Assembly: GCA_011391125.1 (NCBI GenBank)
Contig: JAABRE010000038.1
Coordinates: 1 to 48,453, forward strand
Length of the DNA stretch: 48,453 bases
Direction: 5' to 3'
Source: Synechococcales cyanobacterium S06
Lineage (GTDB): Bacteria; Cyanobacteriota; Cyanobacteriia; Cyanobacteriales; JAABRE01
A program made the translations under genes and the position numbers. Within the stretch, counting starts at the first letter, position 1. Each line of letters begins with the position of its first letter. The notes beneath the pieces were generated by a model. The model saw only the letters and a list, made by a program, of their open reading frames with translations. It made no database searches and was not told the origin of the DNA. Shown here piece by piece: positions 45,023 to 48,453 of this stretch.

Positions 45023-46195
45023 CTATTTTTTGCGCCAAGTGGAAGTACATAAAATCTTAGTGCGATCGCATCTGTCCGCATATTTCGCCGCAATTTCTGT
45101 CACTTCTTTCATTAAACCTTCCGCTAAAGTAGTGGGTTTTAAACCCATTTCAATAAAACATTTATTCTCCACTTCTAACTCATTTTCTAAAGCTTCATTA
45201 CGAGGATTTTCCAAATAATCAATTTTAACTCCCGTAATTTCCCCAATTAATTTCGCTAATTCACCGACGCGGTGGGTTTCCGTCATTTGATTAAGTATTT
45301 TTACTCGATCGCCCTTCACGGGAGGATTTTCGATCGCCAACTGAACACACTTAACGGTATCCTGAATATGAATAAAGGCCCGGGTTTGACCACCTGTACC
45401 ATGAACCGTGAGGGGATAACCGATCGCCGCTTGCATTAAAAAACGATTTAACACCGTACCATAATCGCCGTCATAATCAAAGCGATTTATTAAACGTTCA
45501 TCTTGTTTTGTTTGTTCAGTTTGTGTACCCCAGACAATACCTTGATGTAAATCAGTAATTCTTAAAGCGTCATTTTTGTTATAATAATAGAAAAATAGTT
45601 GATCCTGAGTCTTGGTCATGTGATAAATACTACCAGGGTTGGCGGGATACAAAATTTGCTGTTTGACCACTTCGCCACTGTCCAAAGGTACTTGAATATC
45701 TAAATAACCTTCGGGAATCTTCATTCCGGCTGTACCATAACCATAAACCCCCATCGTCCCCAAATGCACCACATGAATATCTAAACCAGATTCGACGATG
45801 GCCGCCAACACATTATTGGTCGCATTCAGGTTATTATCGACGGTGTAACGCTTATGTTTACTTGATTTCATCGAATAGGGAGCAGCTCGTTGTTCCGCAA
45901 AATGGACTATCGCATCCGGCCGATAGGTTAAGATCAGATTAAGGAGGCGATCGTAATCCTTCGCCACATCGATATTATAAAATTGAATATTATGACCAGA
46001 AATTTCCTGCCAAGTATTGATCCTGACCGACAAAGGTTGAATGGGAGTCAAGGATTGAACTTCTAATTCATTATCAATATTACGACGGGATAAATTATCA
46101 ACAATAACAAGATCATGTCCCAAAGCCGAGAGATGTAGGGCTGTAGGCCAACCACAAAAACCATCTCCTCCCAACACGATTATTTTCTTCGACAC
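45023..46195 (-). CDS. sqdB: UDP-sulfoquinovose synthase
   Basis: SqdB converts UDP-glucose and sulfite to UDP-sulfoquinovose, the head-group donor for the thylakoid sulfolipid SQDG. The 390-residue SDR protein has the NAD loop GGDGFCGWPTAL at 9-20, LGTMGVYG with Thr147, and Tyr191/Lys195 in SIYHMTK. The long insert with DERLINRFDYDGDYGTVLNR and TGGQTRAFIHIQDT are family signatures. The usual partner sqdX is not adjacent. A clear terminator follows. Confidence 0.97.
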   Translation of the reverse strand: MSKKIIVLGGDGFCGWPTALHLSALGHDLVIVDNLSRRNIDNELEVQSLTPIQPLSVRINTWQEISGHNIQFYNIDVAKDYDRLLNLILTYRPDAIVHFAEQRAAPYSMKSSKHKRYTVDNNLNATNNVLAAIVESGLDIHVVHLGTMGVYGYGTAGMKIPEGYLDIQVPLDSGEVVKQQILYPANPGSIYHMTKTQDQLFFYYYNKNDALRITDLHQGIVWGTQTEQTKQDERLINRFDYDGDYGTVLNRFLMQAAIGYPLTVHGTGGQTRAFIHIQDTVKCVQLAIENPPVKGDRVKILNQMTETHRVGELAKLIGEITGVKIDYLENPRNEALENELEVENKCFIEMGLKPTTLAEGLMKEVTEIAAKYADRCDRTKILCTSTWRKK

Positions 46196-46521
46196 AACCT
46201 CATCTCCTGTAATTTACGCTCATATCAGCTATTCTCTAGGTATGATAAGCTGTTTTGCGTACTTTCACAAGGTTATTTCAGTTATCAGTGATCAATTATC
46301 AGTTATCAGTAGGGGTTAATGGCCATTCACTCCTACACCAACTAGATAAATATATTGGCAAAAATCTTAATACTTTTTAACATCAAAAAGACAAAGATTT
46401 ATCTTACAATTAACTGAATGTTGCTATTTTGTCTCTTTTCCCCCTCTCCCCTTGGGATGAGGGGGGTTGGGGGGTGAGGGATATATAACTAATAACTGAT
46501 AACTATTAACTGATAACTATT
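46196..46521. repeat. Intergenic region with heptamers and a G-rich palindrome
   Basis: This gap holds a short ATCAGTT run at 46275-46308, the G-rich CCCCTCTCCCCTTGGGATG palindrome near 46440-46480, and AACTGAT units just before the methylase ATG at 46522. I see no gene. Confidence 0.65.
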
Positions 46522-48366
46522 ATGTCTCAAATTCTTAATCTTAAATCTTCCCATAAACCGATTAAATTATATTATCAAGAACTAGCTAAATTACAAGAGC
46601 AAGGTTATCAAAATGAAGGAGAATTAAGGGGAGTTTTTGACGAGTTAATTAGATATTCTTGTCGTCAATTTGAGTGGTTATTAGTAACAGAAACCACCCT
46701 AAAATTTAATAATAAGAATATTCGTCCAGATGGTATTATTAAACGGGGTATTTTTCAGCATGGAATCTACGAAGCAAAAGATAATCAAGATAAATTACAA
46801 GCAGAAATTACGAAAAAATTTAAGCAAGGTTATCCCAAGAATAATGCCATATTTTGGTCTCCTGAACGTCTCATCATTTATCAAAATAATAAGCTGATTT
46901 TCGATGAGAAAATAGCAAAAAATGCCGATAATTTAATCCTAGGATTAAGGCGTTTTTTTGAATATGCTGAACCAGAAATCGAAGCTTGGGAAAAAGCAGC
47001 AGAGGAATTTGGGCAAAATGTGCAACCCTTAGCTGAAGGTTTATTAAAACTTATTGATGAACAGTCGCAAATTAATCTTAATTTTATCAATGCTTTTAAT
47101 AATTTTGTGACATTGTGCCAACAAGCAATTAACCCGAATATTTCGGAAAAAGCGGTCCAAGAAATGTTAATTCAGCACCTTTTAACCGAGCGAATTTTCA
47201 GAAAATTATTTAATAATTCGGATTTTGTCAATCGCAATATTATTGCCGCAGAAATTGAGAAAGTAATTACTACATTAACCTGTAAAAGTTTTAATCGGGA
47301 CCAATTTTTAGGTAATTTAGATTACTTTTATAATGCTTTAGAAAATGCTGCTTCTACGGTGAAAGATTTTAGTGAAAAACAGGCATTTTTAAACCAGATT
47401 TATGAGAAATTTTTTCAAAGTTTCTCGCAAAAAACTGCTGATACCCACGGAATTGTTTACACTCCCCAACCGATAGTAAATTTCATGGTTAAAAGTGTCA
47501 ATGCAATTTTAGAAAAGGAATTTAATCGCAGTTTAACTGATAATGAGGTGAAAATATTAGACCCTTTTGTAGGTACAGGCAACTTTATTTTAAGAGTAAT
47601 GCGTGAAATTGCAAATCCTCCTAAACCCCCCCAACCCCCCTTGGTAAGGGGGGAGTTTAATTCCCCCCCTTCAAAGGGGGGGTTAGGGGGGGTAAATTAT
47701 CCTTCGCAAGGGGGGGGTAAATTATATTTACCTAATAAATATATCAATGATTTACACTGTAATGAAGTCATGTTATTACCCTATTATATTGCTTGTTTGA
47801 ATATCGAACATGACTATTATGAATTAACGGGAAAATACCAACCTTATGAGGGAATTTGTTTCGTTGATACCTTTGAATTAGTCGAACCAAATGTTAAACA
47901 ATTTTCCCTATTTACTCCTCAGAATACCGAGAGAGTGCAACGACAAAAAGACGCACCAATTTTTGTAATTATCGGGAATCCTCCCTATAATGTGGGACAA
48001 ATTAATGAAAATGATAATAATAAAAACCGCAAATATGAACACATAGATAAACGGGTAAAAGAGACTTATTCAAAGGATTCAAAAGCTACTAATAAAAATT
48101 CCTTATCTGATGTTTATGTGAAGGCTTTTCGGTTTGCAAGTGATAGAATTGGAGATGAAGGAATCGTTTGTTTTGTCACCAATAATAGCTTTATTGATAA
48201 TATTGCTTTTGATGGAATGAGAAAACATTTAGAAGAAGATTTTGATCAAATATATGTGTTAGACTTAGGAGGGAATGTGAGAAAAAACCCTAAATTATCA
48301 GGTACAACCCATAATGTTTTTGGCATTCAAGTTGGGGTAAGTATTAATATTTTACAGAAATGGTGA
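46522..48366 (+). CDS. Truncated single-chain RM/N6-adenine methylase (second locus)
   Basis: The 614-residue protein has a nuclease-like N-terminus (RPDGIIKRGIFQHGIYEAK, with Asp70, Glu84 and Lys86), methylase motif I DPFVGTGNF at 347-355 and motif IV NPPY at 486-489. It stops at VGVSINILQKW, just where the target-recognition region should begin in enzymes of this layout. In-frame palindromes encode PPKPPQPPLVRGEFNSPPSK near 367-386 and PSQGGG near 394-399. It probably cannot select a site by itself. A separate specificity gene beyond the window, or pseudogene status, would explain this. Confidence 0.8.
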   Translation: MSQILNLKSSHKPIKLYYQELAKLQEQGYQNEGELRGVFDELIRYSCRQFEWLLVTETTLKFNNKNIRPDGIIKRGIFQHGIYEAKDNQDKLQAEITKKFKQGYPKNNAIFWSPERLIIYQNNKLIFDEKIAKNADNLILGLRRFFEYAEPEIEAWEKAAEEFGQNVQPLAEGLLKLIDEQSQINLNFINAFNNFVTLCQQAINPNISEKAVQEMLIQHLLTERIFRKLFNNSDFVNRNIIAAEIEKVITTLTCKSFNRDQFLGNLDYFYNALENAASTVKDFSEKQAFLNQIYEKFFQSFSQKTADTHGIVYTPQPIVNFMVKSVNAILEKEFNRSLTDNEVKILDPFVGTGNFILRVMREIANPPKPPQPPLVRGEFNSPPSKGGLGGVNYPSQGGGKLYLPNKYINDLHCNEVMLLPYYIACLNIEHDYYELTGKYQPYEGICFVDTFELVEPNVKQFSLFTPQNTERVQRQKDAPIFVIIGNPPYNVGQINENDNNKNRKYEHIDKRVKETYSKDSKATNKNSLSDVYVKAFRFASDRIGDEGIVCFVTNNSFIDNIAFDGMRKHLEEDFDQIYVLDLGGNVRKNPKLSGTTHNVFGIQVGVSINILQKW

Positions 48367-48414
48367 AAGGTAAAAAAAAGAAGTGAAAATTGGGGTAATT
48401 TTAATGATAAAATA

Positions 48415-48444
48415 GCAAAAGAACTTTAGTAAATATTCTTTTGC
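48415..48444 (+). terminator. Hairpin past the truncated RM gene
   Basis: GCAAAAGAA and TTCTTTTGC form a 9-bp stem with a 12-base loop about 50 bases past the stop. It could end the transcript, although it lacks a clear T-run. Confidence 0.4.
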
Positions 48445-48453
48445 CATGTTTAC

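Overview
The window comes from the chromosome of an AT-rich cyanobacterium. Evidence: many HIP1-type GCGATCGC sites; cyanobacterial families (SqdB for sulfolipid synthesis, a COP23-domain protein, a DUF1517 protein, a biosynthetic arginine decarboxylase, a VMAP-type HTH/NB-ARC ATPase); and many short dispersed palindromic repeats. The style resembles Geminocystis, Cyanobacterium or Crocosphaera relatives, but I cannot name the species from sequence alone.

Layout. 1-5055 (minus) is the 5' part of a giant secreted hydrolase/VWA/RTX/Calx-beta/cadherin protein that runs off the left edge. 5.1-8.3 kb is an accessory patch: a YoeB-like toxin-antitoxin pair, an antitoxin with a deleted PIN toxin, and an NB-ARC ATPase whose promoter and first codons are duplicated. 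8.3-9.9 kb is an ExbB/ExbD pair. 10.1-11.4 kb is an exported inhibitory-type serpin. 11.7-14.2 kb holds two divergent, unrecognised helical proteins. 14.3-22.7 kb is mostly housekeeping or envelope genes: glycosyltransferase, DUF1517, lipoprotein, CAT-type acetyltransferase, a broken GNAT, tRNA-Leu(CAG), murA, COP23, methyltransferase. 22.8-28.0 kb is a second accessory patch: DUF6883/DUF4926, VapBC and three damaged or orphan toxin-antitoxin loci around speA. 28.1-32.7 kb is a single-chain restriction-modification enzyme followed by a separate C-terminal specificity cassette. 33.1-37.3 kb is a GC-richer arylsulfatase/DUF2092 operon that looks transferred. 38.1-42.9 kb holds nucleotide-sugar genes (fcl and an NDP-sugar pyrophosphorylase), a membrane/HTH protein and an RluD-type pseudouridine synthase. 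43.1-46.2 kb holds an FHA-GAF adenylate cyclase and sqdB. 46.5-48.4 kb is a second, truncated RM/methylase gene.

The strongest theme is repeat-driven remodelling. A 124-bp MITE with TA target duplications is present in four copies of identical length. One is nested inside a second element, and two sit inverted around the GNAT gene. A related 102-bp element splits a vapC gene at a TA that can be restored exactly. A 23-bp insertion at a HIP1 site frameshifts the GNAT gene. G-rich palindromes have entered RM coding sequence in frame. The most notable functional candidate is the RM locus: an 89-bp identical arm and a 535-bp near-identical arm bracket two different in-phase target-recognition segments, so recombination could switch DNA specificity.

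All functions are assigned by reading motifs. No database search was run.
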